Shown here: positions 14,989 to 24,122 of the stretch, one piece after another
Numbering within the stretch: position 1 is the first letter of the stretch
How the letters are laid out: each line of letters begins with the position of its first letter
From: CAZBUK01 sp964495085
GTDB taxonomy: Bacteria; Bacteroidota; Ignavibacteria; T3Sed10-11
Assembly (NCBI GenBank): GCA_964495085.1
Contig: CAZBUK010000017.1
Span: 1-57,231, forward strand
DNA: 57,231 bases
Reading direction: 5' to 3'
Program-made: the position numbers and the translations under genes
Notes under the pieces: generated by a model
The model's database searches: none
What the model saw: only the letters and a program-made list of their open reading frames with translations
Told to the model about the DNA's origin: nothing

Positions 14989-17798
14989 AAGGTTATTTCA
15001 CCTGTGAGTAGTGCGATCGGAATATGTGAAAAAAGTTGTGCGACTCTTATTTTCTTTCTGGAATCCGTTTTCCACCGCTCATCCGTTAACCGATTGGTCC
15101 AATGCTGTTCGACGCGCCCCGGCAATTCAACCGCCGTATCCTCCCAGCACCGTTTACCGAGCGGCAGCCTGCCTTCCTCCATAAATCCGCTCACCCATCT
15201 CGCGACGATGCAGACTACCGCATGCGCAGCATTCGTCCGTGCAAATGCAACGATATGGTTTTTATATTTTCCGAACACACGGAGCGGTACATAATCTCCC
15301 CTCCTGCATACGTTTGTGAGCTCGTTTCGAAGCGTAAGTGCTCTCTGTACGATATACAGTTTTATTCTCCCGTCTTCCCAATGTTGAAGCGTTTCCTTTA
15401 GATAGTCGATCCGGGTTTCAGAATCCAACTTTCGAATTTCATCCAGATACGACATCCGGGAATTGAAATCCACCGGCCGGCGATTATCCGGATCAACCAG
15501 GCTGAGATCCCACAGCTCGGTCCCCTGGTACGTATCCGGAACTCCCGGGGAGATCATCTTCAGTAAAACCTGTGAGAGCGAATTGACCATTCCGCATTTC
15601 GCGATTCGCTTCTGAAACGCCAGAAATTCCTTCAGAAAAACGTTCGATCTCGATGGTGAAAATATGTCCCGGATGAACGACCCGACGGCCTCCTCATACG
15701 CCACGTTTGGCTCCGACCAGAACGAATGTACTTTCGCCTCGCGGAGAACCTTCACCATATACGCTTCCATCCGGTCGATAAATGTTTCACGCTCCTCCTC
15801 GTAAAGCGGGTAAGATCCGACTACGGTCTGGTAGATGAAGTACTCTTCATTGCTATCGGGGACCGTTTTCTCACCCACGAGTCTCTTGTATTTTTTGTTT
15901 GCCGTTTGCCAGCGTCTGATATATTTTTTCCATTCCTTTGGAATTTCCGAAAGCACGTTGATGCGAGCCCTGACATCCTCTCCGCGTTTCGTATCATGCG
16001 TGGCCGAGGCATTCATGCTGTCGGGGAGCTGCTCGGCACGGTTCCGGTTAAAGGTATGGAACTGGTGCAGAGAAACGCCGAAAGCAATGGGATCGCCGCC
16101 GACTTCATTGAGAGATATGAGGCGATTATACAAATACAGAACGGTATCCTCAAATCCTTTCGCCATGAGCGGTCCCGTCAGCCGCTGGAATTTCATGACA
16201 AAATCGGAACATATGTCTCGTTCCACGGGCGTGAGTTCATCATAGAAATCGGATAGGAATAATTTCTCGATAAACGAGATCTCGAGCGCGTAGTGCGGAC
16301 TCGCAGCCTGTGCTTTCTTGACCGCTTCCGTTATGATCCGCTGATCATGTTCGGATATCGTCATGCTACGGACGTATGTCCTGTAAACCGGAAAGAATGT
16401 CAGAATTCCCACCATTGCCTGTCTGAGACCATGCAGGGTTATATCGCGGCCATGCCGGTAACGGTTTGCGATCAATTTAAGGAGATGAGCCAGGTTATCC
16501 AGATCGCCGGTGAGCTGCCGATCGATGATGAGCCGTTTCTTTTGAAACACCAGTTCCATGAATCCTTCCCCGTTCTCGGCGATTTCGCGATAGAGCGCGG
16601 TCCATTCCCGCTGGAGGTTCTTCCTGCAAAACAGACCGTTCATATAATTCAGAAAATCGTACCCGGTCGTCCCCTGTACCGGCCACCTGACCGGAATCTC
16701 CTCATCCGGTTCGAGTATCTTTTCGACCGCAATATACATAGTATCAGAAATGTCCCGCAGCCTGCCGAGGTACTCCTCCGGATCGTAGAGACCGTCTATA
16801 TGATCGATGCGAAGTCCGTCGATCAATTCCGCCCGGAGAAGCTCGATCACCAGTTTGTGCGTCTCCCTGAAGACCTCTTCGTCGTGGACGCGAACCGAGA
16901 TTAGCTCATTGATGTTGAAGAAACGTTTATAGTTTATTTCCTGATTAGCCACACGCCAGTATGCGAGGCGGAAATACTGGGAGTCGAGCAGGGTATCGAT
17001 TTTCGCGTACGACGAGGTATCGCCGCGAATCCCGTTGTATTCGATCAGATTCCGGTCAATATGATCGCGTATTTCCCTGTTTTCAGCGTATACTTCATGA
17101 AGCATTTTTTTTATAAAGAGGATATGGGCGTACCGCTCCTCCCGCCGCTGCTCATCTTCGGGTAAACTATTGAGCACATACAATATCCCGAGAAATTTTA
17201 TGTAATCCGCATGTTCTGGTCCGAGCGACTCTCTCAGCTCGCCTATCCGCCAATTCAGAATATCGTAATAGGATTCTATCTTAATGGGAAAGGAGAGTCC
17301 GAAATACGCTATCGAAAATCCCTGTTCTCCATAACGCAGTGCGATCTCCCCGTTTTCCAGACACTCTCCATACGGAGCTCCGAGGAACGGCGCAAGCAGC
17401 TTGTGCTGCATATTTTCATATGGATGGTTCCAGAATATGTCGAAGAATGTGAAATACTTCGACAGACTGCCGTTCTCGAAAATATCCATCAGCATCCGGT
17501 TTTTACCGTCATATGCAAGATGGTTCGGAACGACGTCCTGAATCCAACCGATTCCCAGATCGTGGAGTTTTTTCACCAAACGCTCGAACTCCTCTCGCGT
17601 CCCGATCTCCGGGTTGATGCAGGCGGGATCGACAATATCGTATCCGTGCGTGCTGCCGCGGCGTGCCTCGAAGATCGGCGATGCGTAGACATGTGATATG
17701 CCGAGATCTTTGAGGTACCGGACTATGGTCCCCAGATTGTTGAATCCGAAGGAGGGATTCAGCTGAATTCGGTATGTCGACCGGACCTGTTTCAGCAT
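14985..17798 (-). CDS. treY: Maltooligosyl trehalose synthase
   Basis: A 937-residue GH13 enzyme that isomerises the reducing-end alpha-1,4 bond of maltooligosaccharides to an alpha,alpha-1,1 linkage. It opens STYRIQLNPSFGFNNLGTIV, then HVYASPIFEARRGSTHGYDI. The catalytic region has nucleophile Asp332 in DGLRIDHIDGLYDP and Glu359 in IAVEKILEPDEEIP. SATHDTKRGEDVRARINVL carries the third catalytic Asp, and GVPDTYQGTELWD is the C-terminal family signature. Its start overlaps the end of the GH57 gene by seven bases and its stop overlaps malQ. TreZ, its partner hydrolase, is two genes upstream. Confidence 0.95.
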   Translation of the reverse strand: MLKQVRSTYRIQLNPSFGFNNLGTIVRYLKDLGISHVYASPIFEARRGSTHGYDIVDPACINPEIGTREEFERLVKKLHDLGIGWIQDVVPNHLAYDGKNRMLMDIFENGSLSKYFTFFDIFWNHPYENMQHKLLAPFLGAPYGECLENGEIALRYGEQGFSIAYFGLSFPIKIESYYDILNWRIGELRESLGPEHADYIKFLGILYVLNSLPEDEQRREERYAHILFIKKMLHEVYAENREIRDHIDRNLIEYNGIRGDTSSYAKIDTLLDSQYFRLAYWRVANQEINYKRFFNINELISVRVHDEEVFRETHKLVIELLRAELIDGLRIDHIDGLYDPEEYLGRLRDISDTMYIAVEKILEPDEEIPVRWPVQGTTGYDFLNYMNGLFCRKNLQREWTALYREIAENGEGFMELVFQKKRLIIDRQLTGDLDNLAHLLKLIANRYRHGRDITLHGLRQAMVGILTFFPVYRTYVRSMTISEHDQRIITEAVKKAQAASPHYALEISFIEKLFLSDFYDELTPVERDICSDFVMKFQRLTGPLMAKGFEDTVLYLYNRLISLNEVGGDPIAFGVSLHQFHTFNRNRAEQLPDSMNASATHDTKRGEDVRARINVLSEIPKEWKKYIRRWQTANKKYKRLVGEKTVPDSNEEYFIYQTVVGSYPLYEEERETFIDRMEAYMVKVLREAKVHSFWSEPNVAYEEAVGSFIRDIFSPSRSNVFLKEFLAFQKRIAKCGMVNSLSQVLLKMISPGVPDTYQGTELWDLSLVDPDNRRPVDFNSRMSYLDEIRKLDSETRIDYLKETLQHWEDGRIKLYIVQRALTLRNELTNVCRRGDYVPLRVFGKYKNHIVAFARTNAAHAVVCIVARWVSGFMEEGRLPLGKRCWEDTAVELPGRVEQHWTNRLTDERWKTDSRKKIRVAQLFSHIPIALLTGEITL

Positions 17799-20224
17799 TC
17801 TATAGCCATACCCAGATGGTTTCCTACTTTTCGAAAGAGTTCAACCCAACGGATCGCAGATTCATCCCCTTCATCTTTCCCCGATATCATTTCGCTCCCG
17901 TAACCCTTACAGATATCGTAATAGTCGTTCTGCAGTTTCCAATAGTCCCAGCCGACTGAACTCGAACGGAGTTTGCCGAGAATCTTTTCAATGAGATCCA
18001 TGAGTTCGTAGTCGTCGGGCTTATCCCTGAACCCCGACATTTTTTCGTTCAGCCAGGCGCTCACGACATAGCTGAGCGTTTCACGGTCGATCTCTATCTT
18101 CCATTTATTCGCTTCATTCAAGAGATACCCGAACTTATCGATATCGGGCGAACCCGTATCGAATAATCTTTTCAGATCGGCGTTGATTGTAAATTCGAGC
18201 GCCACTAAGAGCGGTTTTGGAATCGGGATCTGTAATCCGCGAAGGTAGTTCAGCGTGGGATAATTATTCTCCACGACCTGCCGGTAGAATGCTTCCGCGT
18301 TCTGGAGCGGCTGCCTCAGTATCTGGCTCCGGTCGATGATTTTCCGCTGGTCGTCTCTGAACAGATGCCAGAGAGAATAGCTATGCGAACCAAAATACTT
18401 TTCGAGCAGCCGGATAACCTCAGGTACATCTACTTTTTCGAAAGCGGATTTTATCTCGGCCTGCATCAGATCGAATTCCTCCTTCTCCGGATAATCCTTT
18501 ATTCCCGCGTACAGGTTATGGTCGCCGAGATGAATAACCGCATATCCGATCCGGCACTTGATGAGCGTCAGATCGGAGACAATGCGTGCCCGGCCTGTCG
18601 CAAGCTTCAGCTTTCCGGCTTCAAGCCGCTCTGACGTTTCGATCTGCACGTTATAGCAGTAAATCCGGGCGTTTTCCGGGTATTTCTCAAAGAGTGAAGA
18701 AACCGCGTAATGGGCCCCCACTCGGAGAAGATCGACGCGGGAAGGTTTGATATGCTTTTCATACACGGTACTGCCGTTCGGATAGAGATTACTCGGCGCG
18801 CGTTCGAGAATCCCCATGAACGTTTCCTCGAGTCCCTGTATCCCGAGATCCTCGGCGATCTGCATCACACGCGCTGCATACAGGAGCACCTGCATGGACT
18901 CGATACCTGAAATTTCATCGAAAAACCATCCGCAGCTGGTGTACATAAGCATCGCGTTACGCTGAAGTTCAAGAAGCTTCAAACACCTGCTCACCTCGGT
19001 CTCGGTCAGCGTGCGCCTGCTGTGTTTATCGATGAACTGCTGTATCCGCTCCTGATCGCGGTTGAGTACAACATCGATATACTCATTCCGGGCTCTCCAC
19101 GGATCGCCGATGAACGCGGAAATACCTTCTTCATAGACCGGCAGCAGTTCGTCGCGAAGGAAGTCCAGGGCTTCCCTGAGCGGTCCGCGCCACTCCTGCG
19201 TCCAGCCGGGATGCGTGCCGGAATGGCAGCCGCAGTTTTCCTTCCATCTCCCTATTCCATGAACGCAACTCCATGAGGTATTCTCGTATATCTCGGCTTC
19301 ATGTGCGGGGGGGTGTTTTGCAAGAAATTCCCCGTAAATCGTCGGTCGTACGGATTCTTCTTTGTCGATAAAATGCAAACAATAGGTTAACGCCATCTCG
19401 CCGTACCGGTGATGATGGCCGTACGTCTCGCCGTCGGTTGCGATATGGATGAGCTGCGGTTCGGAAGACTCCGGGTCGATCGCCCCCAGCAACCTCTTCG
19501 CGAAATGTTCGCCGTTCGACAATAATCCCTCGAATGCGATCGCCTGCGAGATGGGGCCATCGTAGAAAAATAGACTAATCGATTTGCCCGAGGGAAGCCT
19601 GCAGAGGTATGGAACGGTCGGATTGATTCTTCCCCCGGTAACATCCTGCCATCTTCCACCCCGTCCTGTTTTTCTGGTTCTTTTCGCCTGGTGCGGAGCA
19701 AGAACGGTGAACTTGATTCCGCATGCAGCGAGCTCTTCAAGCGTTGCGAGATCGACTGCAGTCTCGGGGAGCCACATACCTTCGGGGAACCGTTTGAATC
19801 TCTCTTCGAAATCCCGAATACCCCAGAGTATCTGAGTCCGTTTATCGCGCGCGTTCGCGAGCGGCATGATCATATGATTGTAAACCTGAGCAAGTGCCGC
19901 ACCGTGTCCAGAGTACAGCTCCATACTTTTCCGGTCGGCCAGCAAAACAGCTTCGTAGACCTCAGGCCTATGCCGTTCGAGCCAGGAGAGCAGGGTCGGA
20001 CCGAAATTGAAACTGATCCTCGAATAATTATTGACGATATCAACTATCCTACCGCTGTTATCCAACATCCGTGATGCCATGTTCGGCGCATAACATTCAT
20101 AGGTTATCCTTTCATTCCAGTCGTGAAAGGGATAAGCCGAATCCTGTTGCTCGACATGTTCTAGCCACGGATTTTCGCGCGGCGGTTGATAGAAATGTCC
20201 ATGAATACAGATATATTTTTCCAT
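17792..20224 (-). CDS. GH57-family glycoside hydrolase with DUF3536
   Basis: About 810 residues. The N-terminus MEKYICIHGHFYQPPREN is the GH57 first conserved region; GMWLPETAVD (149-158) and IATDGETYGHHHRYGE (261-276) follow. The C-terminal half is the DUF3536 extension found in the long GH57 subgroup. These are annotated as alpha-amylase/alpha-mannosidase-like, but the activity of the DUF3536 subgroup is not established to my knowledge. I chose the ATG at 20224, directly before the family N-terminus; the frame is open nine residues further upstream. It lies between treZ and treY, so action on alpha-glucan (debranching, trimming or branching) in the same cycle is likely. It has no signal peptide. 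Confidence 0.85.
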   Translation of the reverse strand: MEKYICIHGHFYQPPRENPWLEHVEQQDSAYPFHDWNERITYECYAPNMASRMLDNSGRIVDIVNNYSRISFNFGPTLLSWLERHRPEVYEAVLLADRKSMELYSGHGAALAQVYNHMIMPLANARDKRTQILWGIRDFEERFKRFPEGMWLPETAVDLATLEELAACGIKFTVLAPHQAKRTRKTGRGGRWQDVTGGRINPTVPYLCRLPSGKSISLFFYDGPISQAIAFEGLLSNGEHFAKRLLGAIDPESSEPQLIHIATDGETYGHHHRYGEMALTYCLHFIDKEESVRPTIYGEFLAKHPPAHEAEIYENTSWSCVHGIGRWKENCGCHSGTHPGWTQEWRGPLREALDFLRDELLPVYEEGISAFIGDPWRARNEYIDVVLNRDQERIQQFIDKHSRRTLTETEVSRCLKLLELQRNAMLMYTSCGWFFDEISGIESMQVLLYAARVMQIAEDLGIQGLEETFMGILERAPSNLYPNGSTVYEKHIKPSRVDLLRVGAHYAVSSLFEKYPENARIYCYNVQIETSERLEAGKLKLATGRARIVSDLTLIKCRIGYAVIHLGDHNLYAGIKDYPEKEEFDLMQAEIKSAFEKVDVPEVIRLLEKYFGSHSYSLWHLFRDDQRKIIDRSQILRQPLQNAEAFYRQVVENNYPTLNYLRGLQIPIPKPLLVALEFTINADLKRLFDTGSPDIDKFGYLLNEANKWKIEIDRETLSYVVSAWLNEKMSGFRDKPDDYELMDLIEKILGKLRSSSVGWDYWKLQNDYYDICKGYGSEMISGKDEGDESAIRWVELFRKVGNHLGMAIEC

Positions 20225-20332
20225 AGTCTCCGTATATTTCCGTGAGATCATCGGATCGGCGGTACCGGCGCGGTCCTAGCCCTTGATCGCTCACGGGCTC
20301 AGGTTCGAATCGGTACCTGATCCTTTCGAATC

Positions 20333-22156
20333 CTATCCGGTTTCAAAGAGTAAAAAGGTCAAGGGATTAATCGCGAGCGATGCGCCGGGAGGTACGGTTA
20401 CGGGTGTCTGAGTTTCATTCCCCCCCCACTCGGGAGCTGCGGAATCGACAAGAAGCTTCCAGGGATTGGGTGCGTCAGGAAGCGTCACAGAGGTAGGTTC
20501 CGAAGAAAACGAACAAATTATGAGTGTTTTTGCGGATTGGTAGTCTCTCCGTATGACCAGAATTCGTCGTTCTTCATATGCATATACTGCGGTCTCCTCT
20601 TTCCGTACGCGCCGCAGGACCGGATGGCTTTTCCGCAGGGATATGAGCCGTTTATAAAATTGATATAAACCGGCATGCGTTCCGGTCCGTTTCTCCTCAC
20701 GCTGCAGTTTCGATTTTCGAAACGTCGCTTCATCCGCCGGATCGGGAGGCTCGCCCTGCCACCTGAACGATTTGAAATCCTCCCGTCTCCCCTTCCGCAC
20801 CGCTTCAATGAGTGCTTGATCCGAATGGCTGACGAAATAGAGAAACGGATTCGTCTCGCCGTATTCCTCTCCCATGAACAACATCGGGATATAGGGAGAG
20901 AGTACGCTCACTCCGGCCGCGAGCTTCAGTGCGTCGAGCGATACGAGACTCGATAGCCTTTCTCCCAACATTCTGTTCCCCACCTGGTCATGATTCTGGG
21001 AAAATATTACGAACTGGCGTGCCGGCCGATCCGCCGAGGAATTCCCATGAACCCGTTTACGATACTTTGAATACCTGTCTGCATATACGTAACCATTCGA
21101 TAGGGCCGAAACGATATCCCGGATATCGCCGAAATCTTCGTAATACCCGAATCGCTCGGCCGTCAGGAGTGCATGCAGCGCATGATGAAAATCGTCGCTC
21201 CACTGCGCGTCGACTCCGTATCCTCCGATTTCCGCAGGCCGGATCACCCTGGAGTCGTTCAGATCGCTCTCGGCTATGAGCACGTGTTTCCGTTTTGCCG
21301 TCCGCGAATACTCGTCAACCCGATCGGCGAGACATCTCAGAAAATGTTTTGCACTCAGATCGTAGATCGCGTGTATCGCGTCGAGCCGGAGACCGTCGAT
21401 GTGGAATTCCCGCAGCCAGTAAAGGGCATTCTGAATAAAATACTCCTTCACACCGTCGCTGTACTCATCGTCGAAATTAATGGCATTTCCCCAGGGGGTC
21501 GAGTATTTCGGGGTGAAGTAGGGTCCGAATTCGCTGAGATAATTTCCCTCGGGACCGAGATGATTATACACGACGTCGAGGAGAACCGCAAATCCCAGTC
21601 GATGACATGCATCGACGAGTTCCTTCAGATCGTCGGGTCGACCGTACGACTGCTGAACCGCATAGGGAAATACGCCGTCGTATCCCCAGTTTCTGCTGCC
21701 CGGAAACTGCGCGACGGGCATCAATTGTATCGTGTTGATGCCGAGATCGGCGAGTTCATTCAGACTCCCTAATATGGCTTTGAATGTTCCTTCCTGAGTG
21801 AATGTACCCACATGGAGCTCGTACATCACCATTTCTCCGATATCGAGGCCTCTCCATGCGGTATCCTTCCAATCATATCCGGCGTGATCTATGACCTCAG
21901 ATGCAAGGTGGACGCCTTCGGGCTGAGAGAAAGAAGCCGGATCTGGACGTTCGGCTTGCGTCCCGGTAATATACGCGTATCGGCAGCCCGGTTTTACATC
22001 TTCGACGCGCGCGTGCCAGTATCCGCCGGAAATTTTGAGAAGGTCTACCGTACCCTTGCGATCCGTGTGAATCCTTACCTTCATCTCATTCAGCAGTGGA
22101 GCCCATACGATGAAATCGCAAACACCGTTCCCGCGATATATTGCTCCCGTCTGCAT
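20333..22156 (-). CDS. treZ: Malto-oligosyltrehalose trehalohydrolase
   Basis: A 607-residue GH13 enzyme releasing trehalose from maltooligosyl trehalose. An N-terminal CBM48/E-set domain (CDFIVWAPLLNEMKVRIH) precedes a TIM barrel with YELHVGTFTQEGTF, VLLDVVYNHLGPEGNYL, nucleophile Asp259 in DGLRLDAIHAIYD, Glu296 in LIAESDLND and QNHDQVGNRMLGERL. These match TreZ rather than GlgB or GlgX. It begins three bases after the glgB stop. The 108 bases between its stop and the GH57 start are the largest gap in this operon and hold nothing I recognise. Confidence 0.94.
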   Translation of the reverse strand: MQTGAIYRGNGVCDFIVWAPLLNEMKVRIHTDRKGTVDLLKISGGYWHARVEDVKPGCRYAYITGTQAERPDPASFSQPEGVHLASEVIDHAGYDWKDTAWRGLDIGEMVMYELHVGTFTQEGTFKAILGSLNELADLGINTIQLMPVAQFPGSRNWGYDGVFPYAVQQSYGRPDDLKELVDACHRLGFAVLLDVVYNHLGPEGNYLSEFGPYFTPKYSTPWGNAINFDDEYSDGVKEYFIQNALYWLREFHIDGLRLDAIHAIYDLSAKHFLRCLADRVDEYSRTAKRKHVLIAESDLNDSRVIRPAEIGGYGVDAQWSDDFHHALHALLTAERFGYYEDFGDIRDIVSALSNGYVYADRYSKYRKRVHGNSSADRPARQFVIFSQNHDQVGNRMLGERLSSLVSLDALKLAAGVSVLSPYIPMLFMGEEYGETNPFLYFVSHSDQALIEAVRKGRREDFKSFRWQGEPPDPADEATFRKSKLQREEKRTGTHAGLYQFYKRLISLRKSHPVLRRVRKEETAVYAYEERRILVIRRDYQSAKTLIICSFSSEPTSVTLPDAPNPWKLLVDSAAPEWGGNETQTPVTVPPGASLAINPLTFLLFETG

Positions 22157-22159
22157 CGG

Positions 22160-24115
22160 TTACGTCCCGGTCCACTTGAAAAAGACGACCGCCAGCGGTG
22201 GCAGCGTCAGGGTAAGCGAGTACGTTCTTCCATGCCAGGGAGTATCGTGGGTGTCGACACCGCCGAGATTTCCCAGACCGCTGCCGCCATAGTCTTGTGC
22301 ATCGCTGTTGAATATCTCCTTCCAGAATCCTTTTCGCGGCACCCCTACCTTAAAATGATCTCGGGGAATCGGAGTGAGATTACATGCAATGAGTATAACT
22401 TCCCTCTCGCCGGCGGATTTCCGGAGGAAGCTGAGCGTACTTCCCTCCCAATCATGCAGATCGATCCACTCGAAGCCCGCAGATTCGAAATCGACCTCGT
22501 GCAATGCCGGTTCCTGCCTGTACAATCTGTTGAGATCTCTCATTAATTGTCGGATGCCGCGGTGCGGCTCGTATTCGAGCAGGTGCCAGTCCAGGCTCTC
22601 GTCGTGCTTCCACTCCCGCCATTGTCCGAATTCGGCCCCCATAAAGAGGAGTTTCTTACCGGGATGTCCGTACATATACGAGAGGAGCGCCCGTAAATTA
22701 GCGAATTTCTGCCACGTATCACCGGGCATTTTATCGAGGAGCGATCCCTTCCCATGGACCGCTTCATCGTGTGATAATGCAAGCGCAAAATTCTCATTGA
22801 ATGCGTAGACCAGGCTGAAGGTCAGTTCGTTGTGGTGATACTTCCGGTGAATCGGATTCTTGGTAAAGTAGAGGAGCGTATCGTGCATCCACCCCATATT
22901 CCATTTCATTCCGAAGCCGAGACCTCCGACGTATACAGGTCGCGAGACCATCGGCCATGCGGTGGATTCCTCCGCGATCGTCTGTACATCGGGGTATTTT
23001 TCGTACACCACCTCATTAAATCTCTTGAGGAACGAAATCGCGCCGATGTTCTCATTCCCCCCGTAATAGTTGGGGATCCATTCCCCCTCCTTCCGCGAAT
23101 AGTCGAGGTAGAGCATCGATGCAACCGCATCGACCCGCAGCCCGTCGATATGGTAGAGATCGAGCCAGCAGAGCGCCGAGCTGATCAGAAAAGAGCGAAT
23201 CTCATTCCGGTCGTAGTTAAAAATGTAGCTCTTCCAGTCGGGATGAAATCCTTTTCGCGGATCTTCATGTTCGTAGAGATGTGTTCCGTCGAAGTAGGCA
23301 AGGGCATGTCCGTCGCCCGGAAAGTGTGAGGGAACCCAGTCGAGAATCACGCCGATTCCGTTCTGATGCAGATGATCGACGAGAAACATAAAATCTTCCG
23401 GCGTGCCGTACCGTGCCGTCGGAGCGAAGTATCCGGTGACCTGATATCCCCAGGAACCGAAGAACGGATGTTCCATGACAGGAAGCAGTTCCACGTGGGT
23501 GAATCCCATATCCTTCACATAGTCCGCCAACGCGCCTGCGATTTCCCGGTACGTAAGCGATCGCCCATCCTCTTCGATAACCCGCATCCAGGATCCAAGA
23601 TGTACTTCATATATCGAGCATGCATGCTGCAGGGAGTTTTTTCCTGCGCGGGATCTCATCCAATCCTGATCGTTCCATGTATACTCATAATTCCAGACGA
23701 CCGATCCCGTTTTCGGAGGGGTTTCGTAAAGCATTGCATAGGGGTCGGCCCGTTCGGATTGATATCCCTGATAACGCGAATGAATATTATACTTGTAGAT
23801 GGTCCCCTTTTCTATACCCGGAATAAATCCTTCCCAAATCCCCGATTCATCTTCGCGCATCCGGAGCGGATGCGTCTCTTTATTCCAACCGTTAAAATCT
23901 CCGATCACCGAGACGTACTCGGCATTCGGTGCCCAAACGGCAAAGAATGTCCCCTCTAGACCCTCATGGGTACCGATATGGGAACCGAGTTTGTGGTAGA
24001 GTTGAAAATGGCTGGCTTCTTTAAACAGGTAGATGTCATGTTCCGTAATGAGAGAATAGTCAGTCATCACGGAAGCCGGGGTTTTCTTTTTACGTGCCAT
24101 AGGTTTGCTTTTCAT
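22160..24115 (-). CDS. glgB: 1,4-alpha-glucan branching enzyme (GH13_9)
   Basis: A 651-residue branching enzyme with CBM48 (FFAVWAPNAEYVSVIGDFNG) and a GH13 barrel: SIYEVHLGSWMR, nucleophile Asp329 in DGLRVDAVASMLYLDYSR, acid/base Glu382 in TIAEESTAWP, and ALSHDEAVHGKGSL. DYSRKEGEWIPNYYGGNENI is a near-diagnostic GlgB stretch. It introduces alpha-1,6 branches into the glucan made by GlgE, whose gene lies two upstream. The first 20 residues are basic and poorly conserved, and a start at the ATG for MARKKK or MTDYSL is possible; no strong ribosome binding site decides. Seven bases separate it from treS-maltokinase. Confidence 0.96.
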   Translation of the reverse strand: MKSKPMARKKKTPASVMTDYSLITEHDIYLFKEASHFQLYHKLGSHIGTHEGLEGTFFAVWAPNAEYVSVIGDFNGWNKETHPLRMREDESGIWEGFIPGIEKGTIYKYNIHSRYQGYQSERADPYAMLYETPPKTGSVVWNYEYTWNDQDWMRSRAGKNSLQHACSIYEVHLGSWMRVIEEDGRSLTYREIAGALADYVKDMGFTHVELLPVMEHPFFGSWGYQVTGYFAPTARYGTPEDFMFLVDHLHQNGIGVILDWVPSHFPGDGHALAYFDGTHLYEHEDPRKGFHPDWKSYIFNYDRNEIRSFLISSALCWLDLYHIDGLRVDAVASMLYLDYSRKEGEWIPNYYGGNENIGAISFLKRFNEVVYEKYPDVQTIAEESTAWPMVSRPVYVGGLGFGMKWNMGWMHDTLLYFTKNPIHRKYHHNELTFSLVYAFNENFALALSHDEAVHGKGSLLDKMPGDTWQKFANLRALLSYMYGHPGKKLLFMGAEFGQWREWKHDESLDWHLLEYEPHRGIRQLMRDLNRLYRQEPALHEVDFESAGFEWIDLHDWEGSTLSFLRKSAGEREVILIACNLTPIPRDHFKVGVPRKGFWKEIFNSDAQDYGGSGLGNLGGVDTHDTPWHGRTYSLTLTLPPLAVVFFKWTGT

Positions 24116-24122
24116 AACTATG

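Noticed and set aside
20270..20330. GGTTCGAATC resembling a tRNA T-arm in the treZ-GH57 gap
   Set aside because: The flanking bases form CAGGT/ACCTG around a ten-base loop, not a 5-bp stem with a 7-base loop, and no acceptor, D or anticodon arms can be drawn.
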